This document shows, piece after piece, positions 8,518-18,297 of a stretch of DNA of 64,000 nt; the first letter of the stretch is position 1; the number at the start of each line of letters is the position of its first letter. A program made the position numbers and the translations under genes. The notes under the pieces are model-generated. The model saw only the letters and a list, made by a program, of their open reading frames with translations, was not told the DNA's origin and made no database searches. This stretch comes from Rhodococcus wratislaviensis (GTDB taxonomy: Bacteria; Actinomycetota; Actinomycetes; Mycobacteriales; Mycobacteriaceae). The stretch is taken from contig NZ_UAUI01000022.1 in the NCBI RefSeq assembly GCF_900455735.1, forward strand, positions 434,001-498,000, written 5' to 3'.

Positions 8518-8940
8518 ATGAAGATCGTCTACACAGCCGAAGCCCTCGCCACCGGAGAAGGACGCAACGGCCACGCCCGCACGTCCGACGGCCGGCTCGA
8601 CCTGAACCTCGCGATCCCCACGGAGATGGGTGGGTCCGGCGACGGCACCAACCCCGAGCAGCTGTTCGCCGCCGGATACGCGGCATGCTTCCACTCCGCA
8701 CTCCAGCTGGTCGGCCGTCAGGCAAAGGCGAACGTCGCCGACTCGGCCGTCGGCGCCCGCGTCGGCATCGGCCCGACGGACGGCGGCGGATTCGGTCTCG
8801 CCGTCACCCTCGAGGTCTCCCTCCCCCACCTGCCCCGCGCCGAGGCGCTCGAACTGACCGAGAAGGCACACCAGGTGTGCCCCTACTCCAACGCCACCCG
8901 CGGCAACATCGACGTCACCCTCGAGGTCACCGAAGACTGA
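8518..8940 (+). CDS. ohr: Ohr organic hydroperoxide reductase
   Basis: 140 residues of the OsmC/Ohr family. The peroxidatic Cys57 is in [11 protein letters not shown] and the resolving Cys121 in [13 protein letters not shown], the diagnostic Ohr spacing. It reduces fatty-acid and other organic hydroperoxides to alcohols using lipoylated proteins in the cytoplasm. Start MKIVYTAEA is 2 nt after the ohrR stop, with GGAGAG upstream, so the two form one autoregulated operon. Confidence 0.95.
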   Translation: MKIVYTAEALATGEGRNGHARTSDGRLDLNLAIPTEMGGSGDGTNPEQLFAAGYAACFHSALQLVGRQAKANVADSAVGARVGIGPTDGGGFGLAVTLEVSLPHLPRAEALELTEKAHQVCPYSNATRGNIDVTLEVTED

Positions 8941-8961
8941 GAAATCCTGACGGGCGTCGGG

Positions 8962-9840
8962 TCACCCGAACTTGAACTCGACGCCCGTCAGGTCCTCCGA
9001 CAGGGACCACAGCGCCCGCGCGGTGTGCTCGTCCCGCGACTTCTTGTTGGAGCCCACCACTTTCGGGTGGCCACGCTGCTCGAACAGGCCGTCCGGCCCG
9101 ATGTAGCTGCCGCCGATCACGTCGGGAGCCGTGGCCGCGTACAGCATCGGCAGCGCCCCCATCTCCGCCGACTGCGCGAAGATCCGGTTGCCGACGGCCA
9201 TCAGCTTGTCCTGCACCGACTCGGTGTGGGCCTGCAGATTGGTCGACGCGTAACCGGGGTGCGCGGCCACGGCTTTGACGGGTGACCCCGCCGCGGACAG
9301 CCTGCGCTGCAATTCGTATGTGAACAGCAGATTCGCGAGTTTCGACTGCCCGTACGAGCTCCACCGGTTGTACTTGCGGCGTTCCCAGTTGAGGTCGTCG
9401 AGGTGAATCGTTCCCGCCTGATGCGCGGCACTCGACATCGTGGCGACCCGATCGGTGATCTTGTCGAGCAGCAGGCCGGTCAACGCGAAGTGCCCGAGAT
9501 GATTTGTGCCGATCTGCATTTCGAATCCGTCGGCGGTCTTGCGCTGCGGAACCGCCATCACGCCGGCGTTGTTCACGAGCACGTCGACGGAATCGACGCC
9601 GGCCGCGAACTCGCGCACCGAGGCGAGGTCGGACAGATCGAGGCGGCGCACCTCGGCGTTGTCACCGATCGACCGTGCGACGACCTCTCCCTTGTGGGTA
9701 TTGCGGCAAGCCAGTACGACGTGCGCCCCCGCCTTGCCCAGAGCCCGCGCGGCCACCTCCCCCAGACCGCTGTTGGCGCCCGTCACGACGAACGTGCGGC
9801 CGCTCTGATCGACGATGTCCGAAGCTGTCCACTTGGTCAT
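8962..9840 (-). CDS. SDR oxidoreductase, retinol-dehydrogenase/WWOX-like
   Basis: 292 residues with a full classical SDR set: TGANSGLGEVAAR (NADP-binding), LDLSDLASV, NNAGVM, SSAAH (catalytic Ser) and YGQSK (Tyr/Lys). The NRWSSYGQSKLANLLFTYEL region and length match the long-chain alcohol/retinol dehydrogenase-like group common in actinobacteria. It converges with ohr (22 nt between stops) and is transcribed alone. Physiological substrate unknown. Confidence 0.87.
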   Translation of the reverse strand: MTKWTASDIVDQSGRTFVVTGANSGLGEVAARALGKAGAHVVLACRNTHKGEVVARSIGDNAEVRRLDLSDLASVREFAAGVDSVDVLVNNAGVMAVPQRKTADGFEMQIGTNHLGHFALTGLLLDKITDRVATMSSAAHQAGTIHLDDLNWERRKYNRWSSYGQSKLANLLFTYELQRRLSAAGSPVKAVAAHPGYASTNLQAHTESVQDKLMAVGNRIFAQSAEMGALPMLYAATAPDVIGGSYIGPDGLFEQRGHPKVVGSNKKSRDEHTARALWSLSEDLTGVEFKFG

Positions 9841-9880
9841 GACGTCAACCCTACGGATCTCGGGACGTGTCGTGAACCCG

Positions 9881-11926
9881 TCACCACGCCTGCGCTCCGA
9901 CCAGCGGAAGATTCACAAAACTCGGCCGATCCGGGGACAACGCGACGTGCTGCGGCTTCAGTTGACTGTCGGCCAGTATCGGTCCGAGCGGCAGATACCG
10001 GGGGACGCTGCCGGCGTACACGTCGACGCGCAGCCGGTGCCCCGGTTCGAGGACCGCGTCGGTGGGAACGAAGTTGATGTCCACCGGCGTCACTTCACCC
10101 GGAACCAGCGGCTGACGGGCCTCCACCGTCAGATAGTGGTGCGGTTCGGTGTAGTCACCGTTCGCCGACCTGGTGCTCTTCGAATCGTCCACGGCCCGCA
10201 TGGAAGCGGTGAGAGCGCCGTTGGTGAGCGGAGTCGACGTTCCGTCCGGTGCGACGTCGTTCAGCGTCACCGCCCAGAATCCGTCCGGGGCGTCCAGCAC
10301 GGTTTCGAGGTGCAGATTGACCGGGCCCGACAGCTCGGTCGGCTGAGCGACGGGCGCACTGGTGAACGTCAGGCCCTCGGCCTCGTTGAACCGGGAGTCC
10401 TTGCTGCACACCGACCCGAAGACGACGGCAGCGCCTGCGGTGCCCTGTGCACCGTCGCGGGAACAGAGCCCGCGAAGTCCGGGTGCGACGGTGAGCTGTG
10501 CCGCGTCGCCGGGTTTCGCCGACACCAGGCTGCCGTCGTGGGCGGCGTGCCCGGCGGTGCCGCTGGGGGCGCCCGACAGGTACATCCGCTGGTAGTCGAC
10601 ACCGGCCCGCGGGAACTGATCGGTGGTGGTCCAGCCGTTGCCCTGCTGATACAGCGTGACCGGGCCGTACTCGTCGATGCCGTTGTCGATGCCCTTCAGC
10701 CACTTGTCGAACCAGGCGCGTTCGAGGACGTCGAGTCGCGGTGGCGCACCCTGCTCACCGAAGCCGCCGCCGAACGAGATGTGGTAGGCGTCGCTCATGA
10801 TCAGCTGCTTCTCACCGGCAGGCAGCGGGATGTCGTTGTAGACGCGCGGCTCGCTGTTCGCGAAGATGTCGTGCCACGCGCCGTAGAGCATCGTCGGCAC
10901 CTGAATGTTCGCGGCCTGAGCCTTCCGCTCCTCGTAGAACTCGCCGTCCTGCGCCACCCGCAGCGTGCCGGGGTCGAGACCGTTGATGTCCGGCGCGGTC
11001 ATGGCCTCGATGAGTGCGGGGAACAGCGTCAGCGGATCCCGCAACCGATCCTGCAGCCACTGCTGGTCGAAGCGGCCCTGCGCGAGGGCCTGGACGTCGG
11101 GAACGAACTTGAGACCGTTGACCAGCGACAGCCACAGCGGCATGAAGCCCACGCCGAGACCACCGCCCGTTCCGACGATGTCGCGGAGCAGATCGTTGCC
11201 CGGTTCGGTCGGGAAGATCGCCTTCAGCGCCGGCGGCTGATGCCCCGCGGCCTGCAGCGAATTGATCCCCGAGTAGGACACCCCCGCCATGCCGACCTTG
11301 CCGTCCGACCATCCCTGCTTGCTCATCCAGTCGATGATCTCGACGGAGTCCTGCTGCTCGAGCGGACCGAGCGCCTGCCATTCACCCTGCGAGAAGCCGG
11401 TGCCCCGCGCATCGACCACCACCTGGGTGTATCCGTTCCGGACGAGGTCGCGGTTGATGCCGAACACGCGCATTCCGCCGCCGGTGAGCACCTTCGCCGC
11501 TTCACCGACGCCGTCGAACGGGGTTCCGGCGAGGTCGAAGGAGTTCACCAGGTCGACGACGGTGTCCTCGAGCCCGGGCGCCGCGAACACGGAATCGACG
11601 AGATTGCCGACCAGCTTCGTGTACGGCGTGACATTGAGGACCGACGGCATCTTGGTGTCGATCGGTGTGCCGGAGGCGTCCGCGGGGCGATAGACGTTGG
11701 CCTTCAGCACCGTTCCGTCACTCATCGTGATGGGGACGTCCCAGTCGATCGCGATCACCGGGTACTCGGGCGGCGCGTCGACCGCGGCGTTCCACGCCGC
11801 CCCGGCCGCCCCGCCCGTCGGATCTGCCGACGCCGTCACCGTGGGCACCACCGCGAGCCCCACCCCCACCGCCAGAGCGACTGCCACCGCACCCGGTCGA
11901 AACGCCCATCGACGCACGATCACCAC
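9881..11926 (-). CDS. exported CocE/NonD (S15) family hydrolase
   Basis: 681 residues from a GTG start. The N-terminal signal peptide (basic VRRWAFRPG, hydrophobic core, cleavage near TASA-DP) implies secretion. The alpha/beta-hydrolase domain has the nucleophile motif GVSYSG and a later catalytic-His candidate in SDAYHISFGG; a C-terminal jelly-roll (about residues 440-680) is typical of X-Pro dipeptidyl-peptidase/CocE esterases. Relatives hydrolyse acyl esters, cocaine or beta-lactam side chains. No neighbour explains the substrate. Confidence 0.87.
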   Translation of the reverse strand: MVIVRRWAFRPGAVAVALAVGVGLAVVPTVTASADPTGGAAGAAWNAAVDAPPEYPVIAIDWDVPITMSDGTVLKANVYRPADASGTPIDTKMPSVLNVTPYTKLVGNLVDSVFAAPGLEDTVVDLVNSFDLAGTPFDGVGEAAKVLTGGGMRVFGINRDLVRNGYTQVVVDARGTGFSQGEWQALGPLEQQDSVEIIDWMSKQGWSDGKVGMAGVSYSGINSLQAAGHQPPALKAIFPTEPGNDLLRDIVGTGGGLGVGFMPLWLSLVNGLKFVPDVQALAQGRFDQQWLQDRLRDPLTLFPALIEAMTAPDINGLDPGTLRVAQDGEFYEERKAQAANIQVPTMLYGAWHDIFANSEPRVYNDIPLPAGEKQLIMSDAYHISFGGGFGEQGAPPRLDVLERAWFDKWLKGIDNGIDEYGPVTLYQQGNGWTTTDQFPRAGVDYQRMYLSGAPSGTAGHAAHDGSLVSAKPGDAAQLTVAPGLRGLCSRDGAQGTAGAAVVFGSVCSKDSRFNEAEGLTFTSAPVAQPTELSGPVNLHLETVLDAPDGFWAVTLNDVAPDGTSTPLTNGALTASMRAVDDSKSTRSANGDYTEPHHYLTVEARQPLVPGEVTPVDINFVPTDAVLEPGHRLRVDVYAGSVPRYLPLGPILADSQLKPQHVALSPDRPSFVNLPLVGAQAW

Positions 11927-12007
11927 GAACCCCCGTGAAATCCTCCGATGACGCGCCTCAGCGACCAGTCAGGGTGGTCCGCGTCACAAACTTACCGGAT
12001 AGTAACC

Positions 12008-12964
12008 ATGAGTCCCCTCGCGGTCAACGGCGGATTTCCGCAGCCTGTCGACTACCGTGACGGGGTGCCCGACGCCCCACTTCCCGTCCGCGACGGCCTC
12101 AACCCGACGCGGCTGAGGATGCCGGACGACGGCTCGTGGCCCACCGTGCTCGCGTACCTCGTCGCACGTTTTCCGCACGACGAGACCCGCCTTCGCGAGA
12201 AGGTGGCCACTTCGGAAGTCGTCGACGAGCGCGGGCAGCCGATCACCGAGGCCACCCCGTTCGCACCCCGCAGATTCGTGTACCTGTACCGGGATCCGCC
12301 GGTCGAGAAGCGGGTGCCGTTCGAGATCGAGATCCTCCACCGCGACGAGGACCTCCTCGTCGTGGACAAACCCCACTTCCTGGCCAGCACCCCGCGCGGC
12401 GCGTACATCGCGGAGTCGGCGCTGGTCCGGTTGCGCCGAGACCTCGACCTCCCGGAACTGACACCCGCGCACCGGCTCGACCGGTTGACCGCCGGGGTGC
12501 TGATCTTCACGGTGCGTCGGGAGGTCCGGCGCGACTACCAGTCGCTGTTCGATCAGCGCCGGGTGGTCAAGGAGTACGAGGCGGTCGCCCGTCACGACCC
12601 CGACCTTCCGCTCCCCGTCACCGTCCGCAGTCGAATCGTCAAGGAGCGGGGCGTCCTGAAGGCCTACGAGGTGGACGGTCCCGCCAACAGCGAGAGCCGC
12701 ATCGAACTCCTCGAGGTCCACGGCGACGTGGCCCGGTACCGACTGCTGCCGCACACCGGCAAGACGCACCAGTTGCGGTTGCACATGAGTTCGCTCGGCA
12801 TCCCGATCCACGGCGACAACTTCTATCCCGACTTCTACGACGTTGCCGCCGACGACTATTCGACGCCGCTTCGGCTGCTGGCCCGGTCCGTCGAGTTCGT
12901 CGACCCCTATTCCGGCGTCACGCGACGCTTCGCGAGTGTCCGGAGCCTCGACTGGCCGAGCTGA
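12008..12964 (+). CDS. RluA-family pseudouridine synthase
   Basis: 318 residues from ATG 12008. A short S4-like N-terminal part precedes the catalytic domain with HRLDRLTAGVLIFTV, whose Asp is the nucleophile, then VVKEYEAV and LLPHTGKTHQLRLHMSSLGIPIHGD. The enzyme isomerises uridine to pseudouridine in rRNA or tRNA; the exact RNA site cannot be inferred. The ATG at 11948 in frame lacks a matching family N-terminus and is less likely. Confidence 0.88.
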   Translation: MSPLAVNGGFPQPVDYRDGVPDAPLPVRDGLNPTRLRMPDDGSWPTVLAYLVARFPHDETRLREKVATSEVVDERGQPITEATPFAPRRFVYLYRDPPVEKRVPFEIEILHRDEDLLVVDKPHFLASTPRGAYIAESALVRLRRDLDLPELTPAHRLDRLTAGVLIFTVRREVRRDYQSLFDQRRVVKEYEAVARHDPDLPLPVTVRSRIVKERGVLKAYEVDGPANSESRIELLEVHGDVARYRLLPHTGKTHQLRLHMSSLGIPIHGDNFYPDFYDVAADDYSTPLRLLARSVEFVDPYSGVTRRFASVRSLDWPS

Positions 12965-13009
12965 CCTCGCATTCTTTCCCTCCACCCGGACAGGCGGAAA
13001 GATGGTGAC

Positions 13010-14545
13010 ATGAGTACCGCGACGTCCGTCTCCGAAGTGGAACGCAAGTACGAAGCGTCATCCGATCAGCAACTCCCGGCACTCTCGGGACTTCCGGGTG
13101 TCGATGGTGAACCGCGACGCGACACGGTCCAGCTGTCCGCCCTGTATTACGACACCGGCGAACTCCTGCTACTCCGCGCCGGAATCACCCTCCGCCGCCG
13201 GGAAGGCGGCGACGATGCCGGCTGGCACCTGAAGATCCCGGCAGGCGCGGATGAGCGGACCGAGCTGCAGCTGGCACCGGACGCCGAGCACCCCGAGACG
13301 GAGGTGCCCCGGGAATTCACGGAACTGCTCACGGCTGTCACCCGCGGCGCCGCACTGAACCCGGTCGCGCTCATCAGCACCGACCGCGAGCGGCAGCGGC
13401 TCGTGGACGCGGCGGGAACGACGCTCGCCGAGGTCGTCTCGGACGTCGTGATCGCTGCCGTCCCCGAGACGGGGACCGGATCCGACGAGCGGGTGTGGCG
13501 CGAGATCGAGGTCGAACTCGCGGCCGGCGACCGAAACCTGTTCGACGCCATCGACTCCCGGCTGACCGATGCTGGAATCACCCGGTCGGACGCGCCGTCG
13601 AAGCTGCGGCGGGCGCTCGGCGACGCGGTGACCGGCACCCCGCGCCCCGCGCGCAGGAAGAAGGGCTCCGCTCCGCGGACGCTGCTGCTGGAGTATCTGG
13701 CGGCACAGAAGAATTCTCTCGTGGCGGCCGACCTCGGCGTGCGGCGCGACCTCGAGGAGTCCGTCCACGACCTCCGGGTCTCGGCCCGGCGCATTCGGAG
13801 TGTCCTCCAGGTGTACGGGCCCAGCCTGCGCGATCAGGAAACCGTCGACGAGTTGATCGTCGAACTCCGCTGGGTCGGTCAGGCCCTCAGCTCGGCGCGG
13901 GACACCGAGGTGCAGTGGAGCCGGCTCGTCGATCGGCTGGGCGGCGCCGAGGAAATACCCGACCGCGAGGTCGTGCGGGCGCGCCTCGACGAATACTTCT
14001 CGGGGCTTGCCGCGACGGCCCGGCCCGCGGCACTGGCCGCCCTGAACTCCCAGCGCTACCTCGACCTGCTCGCCGGGCTCGACACGTTCCTCGCCGCCGT
14101 CGAGGCGTCCGGGGGCTCGGGCCCGTCGAAGAAGTCCGTCGCGAAGTCCCTGCGCGCGTTGTCGAAGTCCGTCCACCGGCGCGTGCGGAAGGCGGCGGCC
14201 GCGACCACCCGGGCCGAGCGCGACGAGCTGACGCACCGAGCGCGCAAGCGCGCCAAACGAATGCGCTACGCAATCGAGTCGACGCGGTCGCTGGCGCCGA
14301 AGGGCTCCGACCGCGCGCAGACGAGGTTCAAGGGATTTCAGGACGTACTCGGCGAGTACCAGGACGCGGTCGTCGCACGGGACCACATCCTCGCGATGGT
14401 CGCGGAGGATCAGCACTCCGCCGAGTCGAGCCTGGGCCTCGGAATGCTGCTGCAGCGTGAGCTCGATCGCGGTGACGCACTGGCAGTCGAAGTGAAACCG
14501 GAGTGGAAGAGCGCGAAGAAGGTGGCCCGAAAAGTCTGGAAGTAG
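13010..14545 (+). CDS. CYTH and CHAD domain protein
   Basis: 511 residues. The N-terminal CYTH domain (about 1-210) begins with EVERKYE, the ExExK-type signature of the triphosphate tunnel fold, with LYYDTGELLLLRAGITLRRR as next strands. The C-terminal CHAD domain (about 220-505) is alpha-helical with VHDLRVSARRIRSVL and HRARKRAKRMRYAIES, basic helices that bind polyphosphate. CYTH-CHAD fusions are linked to inorganic polyphosphate or triphosphate metabolism. The phosphate genes of the window (37-42 kb) are not adjacent. Confidence 0.9.
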   Translation: MSTATSVSEVERKYEASSDQQLPALSGLPGVDGEPRRDTVQLSALYYDTGELLLLRAGITLRRREGGDDAGWHLKIPAGADERTELQLAPDAEHPETEVPREFTELLTAVTRGAALNPVALISTDRERQRLVDAAGTTLAEVVSDVVIAAVPETGTGSDERVWREIEVELAAGDRNLFDAIDSRLTDAGITRSDAPSKLRRALGDAVTGTPRPARRKKGSAPRTLLLEYLAAQKNSLVAADLGVRRDLEESVHDLRVSARRIRSVLQVYGPSLRDQETVDELIVELRWVGQALSSARDTEVQWSRLVDRLGGAEEIPDREVVRARLDEYFSGLAATARPAALAALNSQRYLDLLAGLDTFLAAVEASGGSGPSKKSVAKSLRALSKSVHRRVRKAAAATTRAERDELTHRARKRAKRMRYAIESTRSLAPKGSDRAQTRFKGFQDVLGEYQDAVVARDHILAMVAEDQHSAESSLGLGMLLQRELDRGDALAVEVKPEWKSAKKVARKVWK

Positions 14546-14591
14546 GGCACAGTCGGGGAGTACCCAACAGCGTGAGCGAAGGGAGCCAGAC

Positions 14592-15476
14592 GTGAGCACA
14601 CCCGCCAGTCATTCCGTCGTCGTCGGCCTGGACGGATCCGACGCCTCCACCGCCGCCGCCCTGTGGGGCGCCACAGTCGCGTCGAAGTGGGGTGCCACGC
14701 TGTCGCTCGTGCACGCGCTGCCGCAGGACGGCCCGTTGTACAGTCCCGCCGCGATCATGCTGGAATCGCAGTTCCTCAGTCAGCTGCGCGAGGACGGCGA
14801 GGCCATCATCGGGACGGCGAAGAGGCTGCTGGGACCGAAATTCCCGGGTCTCGACATCGAGACGACCATCAGTCCCGGTCCGGCGGGCACCGCACTGCTC
14901 GAGGCCGCCGACTGGGCCCGGTTGATCGTGCTCGGATCCACGGGAACGGGAGCGATCCGTTCGGTGCTGCTCGGCTCGACTGCGCTGCACGTGGCCAACC
15001 GCGCACCCTGCCCGGTGATCGTTCTGCGGGGTGAGGTCACCACACCGGACCAGCGCCCGGTGGTGGTCGGGGTCGACGGAAGCGACCTCAGCCGCGACGC
15101 GGTGGCCCACGCATTCGAGTTCGCGTCGTTCTTCGAGGCGCCGCTGAGCGCCGTCCACACGTGGCAGGGCTCCCCGACACTCGGCGCGGGCGGCACCGGC
15201 ATGCTCGTCGACTGGGACGCCGTCAAGCAGGAAGAGGAGGCACTGCTCTCCGAGGGTCTCGCGGGTGAGTCGGAACGATACCCGGACGTGTCGGTGACCA
15301 GGGTGGCCGAGCAGGGCGCCGCAGCCGACGTCATCCTGCGGCATGCGGGGGACGCCCAGCTGATCGTCGTCGGCAGCCACGGCCGAGGACCGTTGCTCGG
15401 CGCGCTGATGGGCTCCACGAGCCAGAATCTGCTCCACCACGCGACGTGTCCGGTCATGATCTGCCGGAGCGAGTGA
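14592..15476 (+). CDS. tandem universal stress protein
   Basis: 294 residues made of two UspA domains (about 1-148 and 155-294). Each has the ATP-binding pattern: VVGLDGSDAS plus GSTGTGAIRSVLLGS in the first, VVGVDGSDLS plus GSHGRGPLLGALMGST in the second. Such tandem USPs are expanded in mycolic-acid actinobacteria and respond to hypoxia or starvation. It follows the CYTH-CHAD gene by 46 nt, with GAAGGGAG upstream of the start. Its specific role is unknown. Confidence 0.92.
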   Translation: MSTPASHSVVVGLDGSDASTAAALWGATVASKWGATLSLVHALPQDGPLYSPAAIMLESQFLSQLREDGEAIIGTAKRLLGPKFPGLDIETTISPGPAGTALLEAADWARLIVLGSTGTGAIRSVLLGSTALHVANRAPCPVIVLRGEVTTPDQRPVVVGVDGSDLSRDAVAHAFEFASFFEAPLSAVHTWQGSPTLGAGGTGMLVDWDAVKQEEEALLSEGLAGESERYPDVSVTRVAEQGAAADVILRHAGDAQLIVVGSHGRGPLLGALMGSTSQNLLHHATCPVMICRSE

Positions 15477-15487
15477 CGGTCGTCCGG

Positions 15488-16225
15488 CTAGACGATGCTC
15501 GTCCCCACCAGCTGGCCGATTCCGTACGTGACGATCATCGCGAGTGCCCCGCCCAGCACGACACGGAGCACTGCACGGGTGCGCTGTGCGCCGCCGAGAG
15601 CGGCGCTGACGGTGCCCGTGAGGGCCAGCGCGACCAGCACCGCGGCGAATGCCACCGGAATGCGCAGGTGCACAGGCGGTAGGAGGATCGCCAGCAGCGG
15701 GACGAGCGCGCCGAGCGTGAAGGACAGCGCCGAGGATCCCGCGGCCTGCCAGGGGTTGGTCAGGTCGTCCGGGTCGATGCCCAATTCCACGTCCACGTGG
15801 GCAGCGAACGCATCGTGATCGGTGAGTTCGCGCGCGACCGTCCGGGCGGTCTCGTCGCTCAGCCCCTTGGCCTCGTACATCGCGACGAGTTCCTCGAACT
15901 CGGCACCGGGGGTTTCGGCGAGTTCGCGGCGTTCCTTCGACAACAGCGCGCGTTCGGTGTCGCGCTGGGTGCTCACCGAGACGTATTCGCCCAGGGCCAT
16001 CGACACCGCCCCGGCTGCGAGACCTGCGAATCCGGCAGTGAAGATCGCCGACCGCTCGGTGGTGGCCGCGGCCACCCCGACCACCAAGCCTGCGGTCGAC
16101 ACGATGCCGTCATTGGCACCGAGAACACCGGCCCGCAACCAGTTGAGGCGGCTCGCCAGACTGGGTGCGTGCGGCTCGTCGGGATGCCGCGAGGGCTCGG
16201 CCCGCTCGGCGTTCGCTGCTGACAT
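15488..16225 (-). CDS. VIT1/CCC1 family Fe2+/Mn2+ transporter
   Basis: 245 residues with the family N-terminus LRAGVLGANDGIVSTAGLVVGVAAA, then SMALGEYVSVSTQRDTERA containing acidic residues of the transport path, a cytosolic metal-binding helical segment (about 85-150) rich in Glu/Asp, and three C-terminal hydrophobic helices. It likely exports or sequesters Fe2+ or Mn2+ across the cytoplasmic membrane. It converges with the USP gene. Confidence 0.9.
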   Translation of the reverse strand: MSAANAERAEPSRHPDEPHAPSLASRLNWLRAGVLGANDGIVSTAGLVVGVAAATTERSAIFTAGFAGLAAGAVSMALGEYVSVSTQRDTERALLSKERRELAETPGAEFEELVAMYEAKGLSDETARTVARELTDHDAFAAHVDVELGIDPDDLTNPWQAAGSSALSFTLGALVPLLAILLPPVHLRIPVAFAAVLVALALTGTVSAALGGAQRTRAVLRVVLGGALAMIVTYGIGQLVGTSIV

Positions 16226-16364
16226 GCGTTCAGGCTAAGGCGAAAAGACCTGGTCGGATAGCCAGGCTAGGCTGCGCTCGGCCGCGGTGAGCCGTTCCCC
16301 GCACACCGAAACCAAGCAGTTGCTAGGTTAGGGGCGCTCGTTCCTCACACGCTTGGAGTTCCTC

Positions 16365-17147
16365 ATGGCGACACCCGCCACCAGCACCCCCCGACGTCGC
16401 TGCGCCGCACTGGTGACGGGCGGCACCGGCGGCATCGGCTCCGCCATCGCACGTCAACTCGCGACCCTCGGCCACGACGTGGCCATCACCTACCGATCCA
16501 ATGCCGATGTCGCCGCGGACCTCATCGGCGAATTGGAAGGCCGGGGCGTCGCCGCGCAGGCGTTCTCCGCCGACCTCACCGACCAGTCCCGCGTCGCGAG
16601 TGTCGTGAAGCAGACCGTCGAACACTTCGGCGGCCTCGGCGTCCTCGTTCACGCCGCGGGACCGCACATTCCGATGATCCACCTGTCCGACGTCGCTCCC
16701 CGGGACTACGCCGAGCACCTCGAACAGGAGGCCGTCGCCTTCTTCACCGTCGTCAAGGCCGCCCTGCCCGCACTCAGGGAGGCGTCCGGTTCCGTCGTCG
16801 CGGTCACGACCGCGGCCACCAGCCGGTTCCCGGTGCGCGACGGACTGTCGCCGGGAACCAAGGGCGCGATCGAACAGCTGGTCAAGGGATTCGCCGCCGA
16901 GGAGGGCCGCTACGGCGTCCGCTTCAACTCGGTGGGCCCGGGCATGCTCACCGACGGCATGGCCGAGCGGCTGATCAACTCCGAAGAACTCGACCAGCGC
17001 GCACTCGACGCCGCCATGAGCCGGATACCGCTACGCCGGTTCGGCACCGCCGCCGATATCGCCGAGGCGGTCTGTTTCCTCGCGAGCGACCGGGCCGGGT
17101 TCGTCACCGGGCAGAAGCTCGACGTCGACGGCGGATACACGGTGTGA
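16365..17147 (+). CDS. SDR-family protein lacking the catalytic Tyr
   Basis: 260 residues with TGGTGGIGSAIA (cofactor loop) and the terminal FVTGQKLDVDGGYTV of FabG-like SDRs. Where YxxxK should be, the sequence reads LSPGTKGAIEQL: Lys is kept but Tyr is Ser, and the triad Ser aligns with Thr (VAVTTAAT). It may be catalytically altered or act on an unusual substrate. ATG 16365 has GGAG 6 nt upstream; a TTG 12 nt earlier overlaps that site. Confidence 0.8.
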   Translation: MATPATSTPRRRCAALVTGGTGGIGSAIARQLATLGHDVAITYRSNADVAADLIGELEGRGVAAQAFSADLTDQSRVASVVKQTVEHFGGLGVLVHAAGPHIPMIHLSDVAPRDYAEHLEQEAVAFFTVVKAALPALREASGSVVAVTTAATSRFPVRDGLSPGTKGAIEQLVKGFAAEEGRYGVRFNSVGPGMLTDGMAERLINSEELDQRALDAAMSRIPLRRFGTAADIAEAVCFLASDRAGFVTGQKLDVDGGYTV

Positions 17148-17173
17148 TCAGCGGCCATGTGTAATGGACGGGT

Positions 17174-18235
17174 ATGACTGACGCCGACGACACCCGCCCG
17201 ACGCCCCGCAGGCGTCGTGTCGAATGGGTGATCGGCGGCCTGCTCGTCGTCGTGCTCGCGGTGGAGATCATCCTCATCTGGCCGGACCTCTCGGAGAGCG
17301 TCCAGAACCTCGGCGACCTCGAATGGGGATGGGTGGCCGCGGCGGTCGTGGCGTCGCTCGCGTCGATGTCGAGTTTCGCCCGGGTCCAGCGCTGCCTGCT
17401 GGGGGTCGCGGACGTGCACGTCAGACAGCGGCAGTCCCTCGCGGTGACGTTCGCCTCCAATTCGATGAGCGTGACGCTGCCGGGCGGCCCGGTTCTGGCG
17501 ACGACGTTCACGTACCGGCAGACGCGCCTCTGGGGTGCCTCACCGGTGGTCGCGACGTGGCAACTGGTGATGGCCGGCGTCCTCCAGGCGATCGGGCTGG
17601 CGCTCGTCGGACTGGCGGGCGCGCTGCTCGTCGGGGCCAAGACCAACCCGTTCTCGCTGATCTTCACGTTCGGCGGCCTGTGCGCCTTCCTCGTCGTGGC
17701 TCAGTACGCCGCATCACGGCCCGACGCCCTCGAAGGTGTCGGCATCACCGCGCTGCGCGGATTCAACGCGCTTCGAAAGAAGCCACCGCTGACCGGTGTT
17801 CGCCAGTGGAAGCACATCGTGAACCAGATGAGCGCCGTCCGGATGGATCGCCGCGACACGGCCCGCGCGTTCGGGTGGTCGCTGTTCAACTGGATCGCCG
17901 ACGCCTCGTGCCTCGCCTTCGCGTGCTACGCGGTCGGCGCCCATCCCGGGTTCGCCGGACTCGCCGTCGCGTACGCGGCGGGCAACGCCGCGGGTTCGGC
18001 CATCCCGCTCCTGCCCGCCGGGCTGGGTGTGATGGACGCCGTGCTCGTCCCCGCTCTGACCGCCAGCGGAATGACCGGCGCCGAGGCGGTATCCGCGATC
18101 GTCGTCTACCGGCTGGTCAGCTTCCTGCTCATGGCGGCCATCGGCTGGATCGTCTTCGCGGCACGCTTCCGGGGTGCGCAACAGCAGGGCGACGAGGGCC
18201 CGGACCTCGAACCGCTGTGGCGTCGCGGCACGTGA
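17174..18235 (+). CDS. UPF0104 / lysylphosphatidylglycerol-synthase-type membrane protein
   Basis: 353 residues with about eight hydrophobic helices after a basic N-terminus, and the family hallmarks SMSVTLPGGPVLATTFTYRQ and GSAIPLLPAGLGVMDAVL. This is the YbhN/AglD-type transmembrane domain found alone or fused to lipid flippase-transferase enzymes. The soluble aminoacyl-transferase part is absent, so an MprF activity is unlikely; a lipid transport or flippase role is inferred from the fold only. It follows the SDR gene by 26 nt and may be co-transcribed. Confidence 0.85.
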   Translation: MTDADDTRPTPRRRRVEWVIGGLLVVVLAVEIILIWPDLSESVQNLGDLEWGWVAAAVVASLASMSSFARVQRCLLGVADVHVRQRQSLAVTFASNSMSVTLPGGPVLATTFTYRQTRLWGASPVVATWQLVMAGVLQAIGLALVGLAGALLVGAKTNPFSLIFTFGGLCAFLVVAQYAASRPDALEGVGITALRGFNALRKKPPLTGVRQWKHIVNQMSAVRMDRRDTARAFGWSLFNWIADASCLAFACYAVGAHPGFAGLAVAYAAGNAAGSAIPLLPAGLGVMDAVLVPALTASGMTGAEAVSAIVVYRLVSFLLMAAIGWIVFAARFRGAQQQGDEGPDLEPLWRRGT

Positions 18236-18297
18236 ATACGTCCCGCTGAGAGAGAAACCCGGGCCGGGACGGCCGACGACGGTCCTACGGTCGATCC

